Below, piece by piece: positions 13,098 through 25,484 of a DNA stretch of 64,000 nucleotides. The notes below the pieces were generated by a model, which was given only the letters and a program-made list of their open reading frames with translations, did no database searches and was not told the origin of the DNA. A program made the position numbers and the translations under genes. The stretch spans positions 14,918,880 through 14,982,879 of the forward strand of contig CATQJL010000112.1 of NCBI GenBank assembly GCA_958299035.1, read 5' to 3'. The number at the start of each line of letters is the position of its first letter. The stretch's first letter is position 1. The DNA comes from Cylicocyclus nassatus. Lineage: Eukaryota > Nematoda > Chromadorea > Rhabditida > Strongylidae.

Positions 13098-13819
13098 TTA
13101 TCTGAAAGAGAATAACATATTCTAACGTCTACCAAAATTGGAATGTCTAATCACTTCTCTTTCTTGAGAAACCTCTAGTTATTTTGTAAGTATCCTATTT
13201 TTTACCGTTCGCCCTAATATAATGTTGCAAGGTTTCGTTGAGAAACCGCGAAGGATCTACGAGCAGAACCAAATGCCCCGCGGGCTCTAGTCTGTCTCCG
13301 CTGCTCGTCTGCTTCTCCGCGCGTTGCGCGCTACCTTGCTACAAACGCGGGGCATTTGGCTCTAATACCCATTTCTTCGTTGTTTCGAACCCAATTTTAG
13401 CAAGCTATATATCATGTTGAAGCTCTCGATCTCTACTATCGCGCTGACAACGTCTCAAAACCACATTTCTTGATTCGAATGAGAAATCCGACAAAAACCT
13501 TGTTTTCAAGAAACTCTTGGTTTTCTCCTAGTTTAACTCTCTTCACGCGGTCTTTCATGCATTCTATAGATCTTGCTTTTGTTCATGATGCAGACAACGA
13601 TTCAGTGCTTATCTCTTCGATTGCGGAGTTTTGCACAAATCCATAAAAAGTGTGTTTTTCTCTACCTTGTTCGTTTCAGTGCTTTCGTAGCGATTTTTCC
13701 AGCTTTGGCGATTGTTGCTCAGAACAATAAGCGCAACAACCCAGACAACGTCCAGGAAACAGGTGCGTCAACGCGGGGATAAAAATCTAAAGGAAGCATC
13801 AAAAACTAAAGCTTGTATG

Positions 13820-14495
13820 CGCGTACATCCCCGCTGAGGAGGGGAGGGGATCTGAGAGGGGATGCGTCATATCTCGCTACTCTACGTATCATTCTTGCTT
13901 ATGAAATTTTTCATACACTTATACCTGCGCATAAAAGATGCCAGGTTACTTCCGTACAAGATTGGTTTTTTGCCATTTTGTGTTATCCCCTGGGGATCAC
14001 CTCTCATTTTCAAAGTGATTTATCTTCCTGAGAAGTCAATGAAAAAGCTGTAAAATTGTAATGAGGATATACTACGGCACTCTAAGCTTTTCGACAGGAG
14101 AAATGGAATCTGAAGATTGTAAAGTTTCGATGATCCCTGGCTCGCAAGCTAGGGATTACCGAAGATTTCGATATCCTGAGATTTCACTTTTTTCTACTAT
14201 AATCGTCTTTAGCAGCGCCGTGGTATATCCACAGTACAATTTTTACGACGTTTCATTGAGTTTTCAGGGAGGTAAATGGCACTGAAATTGAGGTCGATCT
14301 TCTGGGGATCCCGCAAAATAGTGGAAATCTAATCAAGTACGCCAGTAACCTGGCATCAATTATACGCAGGTATTAGGGTATGAGGACCTTGATAAGCAAG
14401 ATAGAGAAGGAAGAAGAAAGACACCTAGAGTAGCGAGATATGACGCATCCCCTCTCAGGTCCCCTTCCCTCCCCAGCGGGGATGCACGTCCATAC
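13820..14495. mobile_element. Palindromic element with GC-rich ends
   Basis: GCATCCCCTCTCAG / TATCTCGCTACTCTA-type arms at 13826-13890 are mirrored at 14425-14493. It interrupts the third ~1.3 kb element copy between CATCAAAAACTAAAGC and the block resuming at about 14640. Exact ends are not resolved. Confidence 0.55.
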
Positions 14496-15239
14496 GGGCC
14501 TAAGTTTGGCTTTGACGTGCATTCCGACTTAGTAAAAAAGAAAGTTTGATTTTCGTAATTAATTTCTTTCTTGTTTAACTTCTCCTTGATAAACACTAGG
14601 TACTTCCAAAAAAAGTTTTGAAACAATCACAAAAAAGAAATTAGCTTCTCCTTGTTCTCCCCGGTGTTGCGAATTGCTAGTCCTGGAGCGAAAACCTGGA
14701 CCTGTAAAGCCGACAATGAAAAATTTCAAACCTCCTTGCAGCCTTTTTATCCGGTTTTCAGCAGTTTTCTTTGCCTTTTATATCTGTTTTGCGTCTTTCT
14801 TTTTCTTTGATCTTCTATGAAAATCTTCACTTTCTATGAGGGCAGATGTTCAAACAGCCTTCACTTTTGAAGCCCTGTCTCTAGACTATCGAAGATATGA
14901 TCCCGCTCCGAACTTTAACAGTCGCTTAGATGGGGGTCTACTATAACACTGCAGAAACGCGGCATCCACCGGTTTGCGAGGACGCTAGCTTCGAAGTCCA
15001 AGCAGTAGATGCGAAATCTTTAGGCTTCAAGGTTTTCAGGCAGAGGTGTCGTGAAACTTGCAATTCTACAAGTCTTCAAGTTCTTCCACCAAAATTACTC
15101 TCAATTATCAAATTCAAACTGCCAATCCCTTTTTTGATTTCCTTCAAGAGTGTGCGAACCGCTTAGAAACCTTTCATTTACTCTTTTAGAAGTACCGCTA
15201 TTTCTCGGCATCCTATAATATTTTGCTTTGTATCAATCT

Positions 15240-16640
15240 GTTAACTTCAAGGCTTTTCCGGAAGTGAGGCGGAATCTCTTAATTATCAGTTTTCTACCAA
15301 GAAAACGCCAGTTCTTTCACAACTTTGAAGATCCTTATAGGGGATCCGCTTCAGCGTGGCGTGGAAGTCCGAGACACCTCTCAGTTACCAAAAACAAAGA
15401 AATTCTTGCTGTGTACATGAAACTCTGCATAGTGAATCAATTTTTTTCAACACCATACAGTGCAAAAGATTCGCTCTGATTTCAACCAGAAGCGTAATCC
15501 CCCAAATATTCCTAATCTCCTTTACCAGAAGTACAGAAATTTCATTACATCCATCAATTGGCATAAGGGAACCTAGAGCTTTTTGGCACTTTCAAGGATT
15601 CCTGCGGACTAACGCGGAAACTCCTCCACTCTGAAATTTTATCCAATGCAAAGGATTTCCTTTTGTTTTCTACTAGAAAATGGACACCTTAGAGTTCTCC
15701 TCAGTCCTCTAACCGAAAACAGGAGTTTATCTGAATTCATCAAAATCCATTAAATGGATCTAACAATTCTTCTTATAAGCACTCTTGAGAAGTGACAGTG
15801 ATATTCCTTCTTTCTAAAATTCCATCCAATGCAAAAAGTTCTTTTTTGATTTGTAGAAACCCAGAAACCCCTCAATTTTCTTACCAGGAGTACAGAAATC
15901 TCTTCAAATCCATTGAATTTCATAAAATAAGTTTAATATTCCCACATTCTCAAGCATTTCTACAAAGTGACACGCGAATCTCTCGTCCTCGAAATTCCAG
16001 ACGAATATCGATATTTCGGCAGCTTATCCTAAAACTGGACTAACGCTTTCTAAAAGAAGTGACGCAAAGCCCCCTTAGGTATCCCAATGGATTTTACCTT
16101 CACCTCAGAAGTTCGTTAATCATCCCTCAATCTTCTAACAAGAGTATCGGCATTTCATTCTTGCAAACAGGGTTTTTTATTTCATTCTTACTTCACTATA
16201 TTCTTCACTATACTACGTTAAAAATTATATTGAAATCATCAATAATTCAAGCGTCTCATGGCACAATCGATGCCTAACCTCGTACCTCTAAAGCTCTTCA
16301 GACAATTCATCAACAAATACCATATAGCGGATCGAGCAAATATCTTTACACTTCGAGACTGTTCACAAATGACGCAAACACTTTACGACCTCTGCCGCCC
16401 CTCAAAGTCTTCGCAGCCGAAGTGCTATTTATTTCACTAAAAATTACAGTACAAAGCTTCAAAAAATGCTTGTTTTTCTCACATTTTTAGAATTACGCAC
16501 GATGCTAAAGTCTTTTCCATCCCAACGCCAACTTTCAGAAGTGACATGAAACTCCTTACTTCCTTCTCAAGCTTTCTACCAAAAACACCTTTCTTCCAAG
16601 TCTTTGGATTACTATGAAATAACACAAATTTGCTTTTGGT
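15240..16640 (+). repeat. Decayed ~190-base direct-repeat array
   Basis: Loosely repeated blocks: GAAGTGACAC near 15262, 15794, 15975, 16058 and 16536; CCTCAATCTTCTAAC-like near 15690, 15875, 16125; AGTACAGAAATTTCATT near 15530, 15890; TCCATCCAATGCAAAA near 15640, 15825. Spacing is irregular, about 180-190 bases where clear. Origin unknown; no gene is supported within it. Confidence 0.45.
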
Positions 16641-17098
16641 GTAAAAGGCTTCTTGCCAGAAGTCACCCAAAATACTAAAACAAACGAGCTGTACCAAAAA
16701 TGCTGCGCAGTGAGAAAAATAGTGGTAACTCGGAGGAGTTTCAACAAACTCACTATCGTACGTGTGCATGACGGAACCCGAGAAACTTCTTTCCTTCACA
16801 TGCTTGGATATATTTCAACAACACTTGACAAGCGCTTTCATATTTCAACAGAGCAGAAGTGGGCCTAGCGCACCCTGATCGTGATTCTATCTCGTCGTCG
16901 CGTCTGCGTCCTCTTCTGCGCTCAGGATTACACCGCTGCTTCTCTCAACATTAAGGCACCGTTCCGCGACTGGCGTCTATTCACATTCAACAGTATAGCC
17001 ACATGCAAGGATGGAACAACCTAGTCTCGCGTTTTCAATGTCGGCTTTATATCATAGGAAAAGGTATGATGATATCCATGTATATAGAAATGTTTTAG

Positions 17099-17265
17099 CG
17101 ATACGACTGCGAAAGGGAAAAGCTTGCTGATGCCCGTTTCATCGGCCAAGATATATTCGAAAACGTAGTTGACGCAACGGAAATCAAAACACGAAAAACA
17201 GGAAATGATGTACATACACTAGGAGCCAGGCTCCGTTGTGTGCAGCTTTCTCCTGATGGTAAAGC
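17099..17265 (+). pseudogene. Possible single exon of a WD-repeat protein
   Basis: After an acceptor-like TTTTAG at 17093-17098 one frame reads DCEREKLADARFIGQDIFEN and further on LRCVQLSPDGK, a typical WD40 strand motif, ending at a possible donor GGTAAAG. The frame closes soon after. Neighbouring sequence shows no second WD motif, so this is at most a fragment. The opposite strand is also open over 114 codons here, which weakens the call. Confidence 0.25.
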
Positions 17266-18408
17266 TGGCCATTGAAAGCTGGAATCTGTCAGAGGTGAAT
17301 CCCAGCCAACCAAAATTTGCGGTTTGTGATCTTTTTCTAGAGAAGAGAAATGGGACACACGCATTCTTATGCATACTCTCGTAATATACTCCTTGCTCCT
17401 AATACCGAAAATGCTTTTTAAAAGGAATTCTTTGATCACTTGAGAAAAACCAGACTTTAAAGCATCGTTGAAGAAGGTGCGTTTAGCAAGGGCTTGAAAT
17501 TTTATTACTTCTCGTATTTACCAGGTGGCTGGTAGGAGACAGAGGGAGTGCGGAGGCCTTCTGAGGGAGCAGTGAGTTTTGCAAAAAAAACAAAACAGCA
17601 ATTACTTTTAAGATTTGCAAAATCTTTTCACTTTTATAGGGACTTCTTTCGAGCACCATTGGTTAGAATTACACATTTTAGATAATGAGAATTTGAGTAA
17701 TAGCAAATTTGTTTTTGACTTAAAATGAGCCTCCAGCGCATTATAATAGTATTCGAGTTTACAAGTTTCTATGCAGGATCAGTGCAGTGAATTTTACATG
17801 ATTATGCGGAAGTAAAATTCGTAGATGAACGTAGATAAAAGATAAAGACGTTTTGATTCGTTTGTATGTAACAAAGTATATGAAGAGTACTGGCGGCAAT
17901 AACACAAGGTAACTAACCCTCTAGGGTTAAACTATCCTGTGGCCGTATTCATCAACGAAACCCAGTGGGTTATCCTACCCAGTGGGTAGCCTCAACCCAC
18001 GAAACCGGTATTCACGAAGCTGCTGGGTAAGCGAACTCAGTGGGTTAAGTCTACCGCTGGGTGGGCTAACCCACAAAATGCCGCCATACCGGTATTCACG
18101 AACAGCTTCGATGGGTTAGCCTACCCAATACCGGTATTCAAGAAACTCCTTACCCAGAAATCGTGGGTTCCGATACCCACTTTTCGTGGGTAACTTCCTA
18201 CCCAAGCACACATCGAGAATCGCAGTGGGTAACAAAGGATTGTGGCCTTTTCTTCAAAAGTTTCAGAAAGAACCAATGGCTACTGGCCGTAGTATGTCAT
18301 ACTAGAAATGCTGATGTTCCTACTTGGATACTAAAACCTTTTTTCATGAAACCGTCAAAAAAAGGTTTCATAGCAGAAACTAATTCAATGAAAAAAATCG
18401 AAACATTA

Positions 18409-19089
18409 GGCTGAACAAAAGTTCTGTCGTCTTGATTTCGAAAAATTCATAGCTGCTCCCTATGTAAATGTAATTGCTCATGAGGAAGTAAAGAGAAAAT
18501 TTTAGTTATCTCCTAGAACATCTTCGAAGCTCCTGGCGACAAGAAACTATACATAGAAATTCGAATAAGAGAACCACCCTAACTCCTGATTTTTGAAAAT
18601 CATTTGTTAAAAATCTCAAACGCTGCAAAAGAATTCAAGGCAGTTCTTGAGTTCACGTAAGCTGCTCTCTATAAGAGTGCTACTTTATGCTGGTTGATCT
18701 ATGAAAAATCATAATTTTCAAGGAAAATGCAAAAAAATGTAAAAAAATTTTTTGTCGATTTTTGCGTTTTCCTCGAAAAACAACTTTGTACAGAAAAGCT
18801 CAATCAGCACAAATTCTATTAGAAAGTACAACTTACACTGGCTTCAACAAACATGTCTTCAGATTTTTCTGCCCGTATTTGTGACAATTCATTTTCGAAA
18901 ATCAAAAGTTGGGATGGTTTTCTTATTCAGATTTTAATCGGCAGAGTCCTTTTCTATCAAGAGTTGCGAAGAGTTTGTAGAAAGTAGATGAATTTATCTT
19001 CCTGAAGAAGTTTTTTGTAAGCAATTATGTTCACATAGGGAGCAGTTACGAATTTTTAAAATAAAAGGGACTGAACTTTCAGTTCAAGC
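18409..19089. mobile_element. mariner-type element GGCTGAACAAAAGTTC
   Basis: TA at 18407-18408 and 19090-19091; ends GGCTGAACAAAAGTTCTG and mirror GCTTGAACTGAAAGTTC. Same family as 12359-13087 but diverged. Confidence 0.6.
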
Positions 19090-19091
19090 TA

Positions 19092-19297
19092 CCCTAATTT
19101 CACGCGTACAGGCGCACCTTTTTCGATTTTTCAAATAAGCCGCTCAACCGCTTCAATGTGTCGAAAAGCGAACCTTAAACCGTTCAATTCTAATACGAAG
19201 CCCGGTATAGGGTTCTTTGCTTGCGAAGTGTTGTGGCGTGTTTGGGCTGGCGGATTTTAGAAAAAATCCCCTGCGCCTTGTACGCGTGAAATTAGGG
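19092..19297. mobile_element. 206-base element with perfect ends CCCTAATTTCACGCGTACA
   Basis: Left CCCTAATTTCACGCGTACA and the right mirror are identical over ~19 bases. TA on each side; the left TA is shared with the right end of 18409-19089. Confidence 0.75.
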
Positions 19298-20205
19298 TAA
19301 TTAACGTCACCATTCTCCGAAAAATTCAAGACCTTTTCAAAGTGAAAATTGACATTTTTGCAAACAAAAAACTCTTTGCTATGGAGTTCATCAATGCTAG
19401 CTCATCTTAGAGATTTTCTAATACTACTGCAACTACGTAGAAACATCGTATACGAAACTGTATGTCAATCATTTGTAAATTTAGTGCTCTATTCATGCAA
19501 AAAAATGTTCTGTTTCTCTCGCACTCAAATAGATTAGGCTACTTTAAGTGTTCAAAATGCTTTTTTTCCCTCCTTCATCCGAAAGCTTGAGCCCCTTTGA
19601 AACACTTGCAGAATCACGACTGCAATAAAAATGTGTAATTCTGTAAGGCTTTAGGCGCCTTATCCCATGTATGTTATTACAAGTTTCCCACATCTTCGAA
19701 GTCTGAACGCGAAAAACCAATCCCCTTCCACTTTTACGAATCTGAATTTTGCATGGTACCAGATCATGCCAATTTTAGAAAGACGGAAGCCTTCAAACAA
19801 TGATTCAGTCCCGCGGTCGAATCAAACTATTAGCTTGCATATTAAAAGACTCAAACCTACGCGAGAATTTTGATGAGAATTTCGAGGGCCACTGCTGAGT
19901 TCGATAACGCAGCGGAGGCGTTTGTGAATATGTAGTAGAGATATTGCACACAAATAGTTGTGAAGAACTACAAAAACGATGCAAGGGCACAGCAAATATG
20001 CCAGTACGTGCTTTAAATAGACGTCAATGAGCACCCTGCTGACGTCAGCGCTGCTGGGTAAGCTAACCCAGCGGCAGAGGCGTTCGTGAATACCGATCAT
20101 GGGTAAGCTTACCCACTGGATAAGCGAACCCATGGGTAAGTTTACCCATTGGGGAGCGGAACCCACTGGGTAACGTTGATGAATACGGCCACTGGAAAAC
20201 GATCA

Positions 20206-21150
20206 ACCCGTATTCATGAAACACAGGGTAGGCTTAACCTTGAGGGTTAAATCTACCCTTGAGGGTAAACCTTACCCCGGAATCGAATTAACCCGTATTC
20301 ACCAACGAACCCTGAGGGTTAAACTAATCCTGGAGGGTAAATTTTACGTGATTCATCAGGGTTAATTTAACCCTAGATTAGAGCAAGGTTAACTCTACCC
20401 TAAAAATTCATACAAACATTTACTCACATCTAGTTTTATGGAAAACGATCGAGTATTGTAGTATTTAGTATTAGTTGTTGTTATAGTATTTAGTTTCGAC
20501 TTCGTTATGTTCAAATTCGAAGTACATGAAACACTGACTTCGCGAGAAAAAGATTTCTGGCTTTGGTAAATAATGAATGCGACGAGGTAAAATGGTCGCA
20601 TTCCACTCTGACAAGTGCCAAAACAAATGAACCCCCCTCCCCCCTATGATAACACGCATTGACCCCTAAAAGAGCAGCACAAGCCCGGTATAAAACGAAC
20701 TGCGCCAAAGTAGAATTTACACGGCATAATTGCCCACATGAAAATAAACTCACTCTGTAAGACCGGATGCTGCTAGAGATGTATTATAAAAACTGGAGTT
20801 AGAAGCTTATTCGTTGATTATACTACTGTAACAGTGAAAGAATAGAAGTACAAAGTGAATTTAGCACGTACTACGGCATGCTGTGATGTGAGTTTGCACA
20901 GCGCACGCATAACTGGCGCCTTAACCCTCTATGGTCAGTTTAACCCTCAGGGTTCATTGGCCGCATTCATCAACCATCAGGTTCGTTGATGAATACGGTC
21001 ACAGGTTCGTTGATCGATACAGGTGGTTCGCGTTCCGTGGTAACCCTACCCTATGCTTAAGAGTCCGTTGATGAATACGGCCAATGAACCCTGAGGGTTT
21101 TTACCCTCCAGGATTAGTTTAACCTTCAGGGTTCGTTGAAGAATACGGCC
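20206..21150. mobile_element. Related element(s) with CCCTGAGGGTT sub-repeats
   Basis: Multiple TATTCATCAACGAACC-type ends: 20206, 20289, 20957, 20979, 21069, 21130, in both orientations, with CCCTGAGGGTTAAAC units between. Nested copies of one family; the order of insertion could not be resolved. Non-coding. Confidence 0.5.
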
Positions 21151-21640
21151 ACTGGTATCCTGCTCCACCATTTGGAAAGCACCTAGTTTGACTTTTTGGT
21201 CTTATAACTCAGGTCTTCGGAAACCACATTTGTTGGATCACAAATCACTATGTATGGAACGAAGGTAGAAGATAAATCGTAAAGTCATGCGCATATATAA
21301 ATATCGAGACAAGGATGTCGCGAATGGAATAGTCATGGACAGATACTTTCCATTTAACGGTTCTTCTTTTTTATCGGTAACCATTGCCTAATTTTCAATT
21401 CTCACTTGTTCGCATTTTCAGCTTTCAATTTCACCCTATTGCTAAGAAATCCGCCATTCTCAAAAAAATTTTTTTTTGATTCTCAAGCGGAAGACTTGAG
21501 TGCAGAACTTCTATTCCTTTTTGCAAAATTTTTTTAGAGAAGAAATGCTGAATCAGATCCGGTAACACCTCTTCCATCTATTTTTTCCACATTGATTTTC
21601 GGCCGGGTTCAATGAAGATTTCTGACCGTCGACTTACTTA

Positions 21641-22092
21641 CAAGGGAATGGTCAGAAATCGAAGTGACCATTCCAAACAAGCTGCGTAGCGTTAGATGCA
21701 GCATGAAGCGCTGACTCTAAATCTGTCTTCTTTATCTGCTTATCGCTTTTCTGAACGAAGTTATAAGCCATTAAAGACCATTATTTTGCTTAGAATTTAT
21801 GCGTGAAATAGGAAATTTAGCCGTACAGAGCCTCGTTCATCTCAATGCTGGGCCAAAACATGCAGCTAGCTTACTTAAAATTTTCGAAGCCAGAAGCCGA
21901 ACTAAAAGTGCAACAGTGTGCTCAATTTCGCTGTTTTTATGCATGATTTTTTCACAATAAAACCGCTTGTAGCTTCGTCCACAGAAGCGGGAAGCAGATA
22001 AGAAAGACAGATTCGAAATCAGCGTTTTATACTGCATCGAATGATGTACAGCTTGTTTGGTTTGGCCACTTCGACTTCTGACCATTCCCTTG
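21641..22092. mobile_element. Palindromic element CAAGGGAATGGTCAG
   Basis: Arms CAAGGGAATGGTCAGAAATC (21641) and mirror (22092), with an inner mirrored block GACTCTAAATCTGTCTTC. Same family as 44891-45489; half a copy is seen near 2365-2530. Confidence 0.6.
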
Positions 22093-22815
22093 TTAGGTTT
22101 ATGTCACTGCGAGTCCTTGATGGAGCTTCATGCAGCGATGAAAGAAAAACATTCCGAAATTCTTCAGACTGAGATTGCAAAAGTCATTAACGAAAGCATT
22201 CCATTTTTGGGTTTGACAGCATTATTTCTACTTTGTTTTCTACTCTGAAACAAACAAAACTTACGTCTTCATTTTGGCCCAGCAAACTCAGAAACATAAG
22301 CGGTGTGAAAACTAAGTGCTCTTGACGTGGGCTATCACTCTGCCTTTTGAAGATGTATTAGAAAAAAATTGACGGATCGAAAAAATGATTTTAGGCCACT
22401 GATCCTCCCAAGCCTGCTCTAGCGGAGTACGAAACATTTCGTCAAAGCAAAAAGGTGGGGAGATTTTTCGAAATTTTCGCTGTTTTCTTTACATGATCCG
22501 AATAACGTTCATTTCTAAATCAAAATTCGTTTAGAGTGACTAATTAAGACTTTGGGGATTGAAAACAGTAGCTTCAACTTTTTTAGTTGTCGTGTCCCTA
22601 ACTTTTGAAATTACTAAGCTGCGAGATTTAATTCATAAGCATGGTTTAGCTTATGATACCCGACATTCAGCTTAGGTCAGAATAAAAGGTGGGAACAAAA
22701 CTGCCGCAGTGTGAATTGTGCGCCTTTTCCTACACTTTTCAGACTTCGTTCTTTTCATCAACCCATGAAAAACTTCCAGGATTTTCCTTTCAAATAAAAC
22801 CAGTCTCGTAGTATA

Positions 22816-24412
22816 TCAGGTTGTCCCTGAGTTCCGTCCGTTTTGACTTTCAAACGCAATCAGTCATGCACATCTTATATCTGAATGAGTGTCAAAGCAC
22901 CATTCGGTAAAGCTAAGCAAGCTCTTAAGCTCTACAGTTGGCTTTCTTGCTCTTGCACCAGCCTCGATAATTTTGTTTGAAGCCAAAAACTAAAAATTGG
23001 TTGATGTGCGAAAAATCGAGATCGTAATCCCGTCCGAAATACTCCTACAAAATTTCTAACCTGCCCACGTATACACTTCCACATCATACATTTATACAGG
23101 GTGTCCCAAAATAATGTGCACACTGTTTGATTTTGAATAGCTCTCTTATTATGAGATCTTCCGAGAAGAGGTAAGCGCTTTTGTAGAGCTAGCTTCAACT
23201 TAGATTTACAGTATAGAGCGAATCACCGACCGCTCTTCATTACTGTAGGATTACGGTAGAAACCTGGAACATATGGTGTCACTGTGGAAAAAGCTGCCGT
23301 TTCAAAAATTTTCAAAAAGATGTGAAAACTTGCGCAATAGGATTTTTAGGGACGCTGAGTTCAATACTCAACTATTCTCAAGATTGCGAAGCTTTCTAAA
23401 CGGTGTAACCGCACTATTTAGGAACATTGAGAAAATGGCCGCTACTGCTTACCTCGCAATACTCTTCAGTGAAGCATCATAATAAGTTGGGAACTTTACA
23501 GTTAGAATCAGCAACTCTAATTGCCTAGTGTGAAAATTTTCAGGCTGTTTTGATTCCTTTCTGTGGCAAAATATGGCCTTTCATGGCCCAAAACCCTGTT
23601 TCAAGTTTCTACCGTAATTCTACAGTAATGAAGAGCGGTCGGTGATTCGCTCTATACTGCAAATCTAAGTTGAAGCCAGCTCTACAAGATGGCGCTTACC
23701 GCTTCTCGAAAGACCTCATAATAAGAGAGTTATTCAAAATCAAACAGTGTGCACATTATTTTGGTACACCCTGTATATAGCGTTGCTGTATTCTTTTCTC
23801 GTTTAGCAAATGAAAAAACGAATTTTCATGCTTTTCCAACGTGATTCCCTGCTGCTCCCACATAAGTAGTTGCGTACTACCAACGTGCAAAAATATGAAT
23901 GTAAATCTTCAGCTTTGTATAAGTTTCAGTTCTCAAAATATACCAAAATAGGTACCCGTACTCGGATTCCCACACTAAAATTCATAATTCTCGCGAATTA
24001 GAAAGCTGAAAATTCACGTTTGTCCTCTACAACTTCGTAATATACAAATATTTATGCGGAAATAGCTGAGGATACTCCAACAAAAGCATAAAAATCTTCG
24101 TTTTCTTAACTTTCAACAAAGCAGAAAATCCAGCTTTGGTCGGAAAGTTTATACCTGAGCAAGTTAGGAATTTTGTAGGATCATTCTGGGCGGAATTAGA
24201 ATTACTATTTTTTCTTGGTTTTTCGGGCTTTTGAATCAATTAGGTTTTGGCTTTAAACTCAAGGTGGATCAAAATGGTGCGAGAGCAAGAAACCCATATT
24301 GTAGAGGTTGCTTATCTCTATCGAATGATACTTTGACATCCATTCATATATAAAATGTGCATGACTTATTGCCGTTGAAATTTGAACCGGACGAACTTTT
24401 AGGACAACCTGA
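22816..24412. mobile_element. Palindromic mariner-type element split by another element
   Basis: Ends TCAGGTTGTCCCTGAGTTCC and mirror TCAGGTTGTCCTAAAAGTTC with TA on both sides. Arms share GTGCATGACTTATTGCCGTT / mirror. The 677-base element 23097-23773 lies in the middle. Its right arm is the start of duplication copy 1; only that arm is present in copy 2 (to 58119). Confidence 0.6.
23097..23773. mobile_element. mariner-type element CAGGGTGTCCCAAAATAATG
   Basis: TA on both sides (23095-23096, 23774-23775). Ends CAGGGTGTCCCAAAATAATG and mirror CAGGGTGTACCAAAATAATG, arms with TACTGTAGGATTACGGTAG and mirror. Nested in 22816-24412. Confidence 0.7.
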
Positions 24413-24792
24413 TACTGCAACGATTATACCACCTACCTGTCCGTGGGCTCAGACAATGTTTCCCGGATATGCGATCAAAGAAATCCTACTCACAATCAAC
24501 AATAAAGGGTCAGGCGTGTCTTACCAGGGGTCTTTTGTGTAAAACTAAGGGCAAGGGTGGGGGAGGGGGGGGGGGAGAGAGGTGGTCGTAAGGAAGATCT
24601 GCCTTCGAGTAAAGTGAAGAAGAAAAGCGCTAGAACTTGATTACACCCTCACCAAAGAAGGAATCACTGTCGTGAATAGCATGCCCTAAATAACTCCACT
24701 ATCGGAGTCTCATTGTCAGTCAAATTTCAATTCTTCATCTCTCCAGTTACATATACTGTGAGGTCACTAAAGAAGGCTATGTAAGTTGGGTA

Positions 24793-25484
24793 TCATGACT
24801 AATAATAACGGGCTAAGGATGTTTACGTGACTTTGTGTGTGTGTCTGTTACGAAATTCGTGGAGCGTGTTCCAGCAAACCTCCTGGGCCTAAATTTTGCA
24901 CAGCACATGCTACCAGTACAAAACTCCACCATGTAAAAGCATGAGCAGATTCGTTGAGTGGAACTCACAGAAATTGTGCGTCAAACGGGTCCACTTCGCT
25001 TCTCACCCACAAAATTGGGTCCCTATCAGCATTTTTTGCGAAGTCGTTGAGGTGTTTGACAAGTAAATGTGCAAGCCTTGGAGTCTATGCCAAATAATGG
25101 GCAAAAATCTACTACTTTGCGAAAATGACGCCAAAATGGATTGGTTGCGTAAATGGTCAATTTGAAAACGTTCTACTGGCGCATTTGAGAAGATTTTTGC
25201 GCAGAAGTGTTGCTCACGGTGGCTATTGGCCTTATGGCAACTACCAAACCATAAAAAAACCAGGAACCCACTCAAATTTGCATTTGTTCTTCGGCGAAAA
25301 GTTCCATCCTCGCGAAATCACCGATCTCACATGAAAAAGCTGTTAAAATGAGTGTTGTTTACATCCTATTCGTGGTAGTCGGCCACTGCGCGGTGAGTTT
25401 CAATGCCATCATTATGGGCAAGTAATGAGGCTTATGGATAGTAGAGCCAGTGCGAACCTCTGCGAAGCAGAGGTGACGCACTGG
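24793..25484 (+). mobile_element. Non-autonomous Helitron (present only in duplication copy 1)
   Basis: The insert starts TC (TCATGACTAATAATAACG), preceded by A, and ends CTGG (matching CTRR), followed by T. A stem-loop CCTCTGC-GAA-GCAGAGG lies a few bases before the CTGG, within a wider pairing of CCAGTGCG with CGCACTGG. Copy 2 has the uninterrupted site near 58492 and there is no target duplication. These are Helitron hallmarks. No Rep or helicase frame is seen. Confidence 0.75.

Larger units (their letters stand above)
7651..14905 (+). mobile_element. Third copy of the ~1.3 kb element, expanded by nested insertions
   Basis: Pieces in order: 7651-8065, 8985-9000, 13215-13815 and 14640-14905, ending CTATCGAAGATATGATCC. 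Between them sit a palindrome (8066-8984), a block 9000-13215 containing a mariner-type element and two Helitrons, and another palindrome (13820-14495). The junctions match the uninterrupted 2984-4324 copy, for example TCATGACGAGCAGAATGATATATAATG. Confidence 0.55.
17941..20190. mobile_element. Inverted-repeat element GGCCGTATTCATCAACG with CCCAGTGGGTT sub-repeats
   Basis: Left end GGCCGTATTCATCAACG, right end its exact mirror. Both ends carry repeated, alternately oriented CCCAGTGGGT / ACCCACTGGG units over ~250 bases. Two TA-flanked elements (18409-19089, 19092-19297) sit inside. It seems inserted in a relative with CCTCTAGGGTTAAACT / CCCTGAGGGTTAAACT units. Confidence 0.65.
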
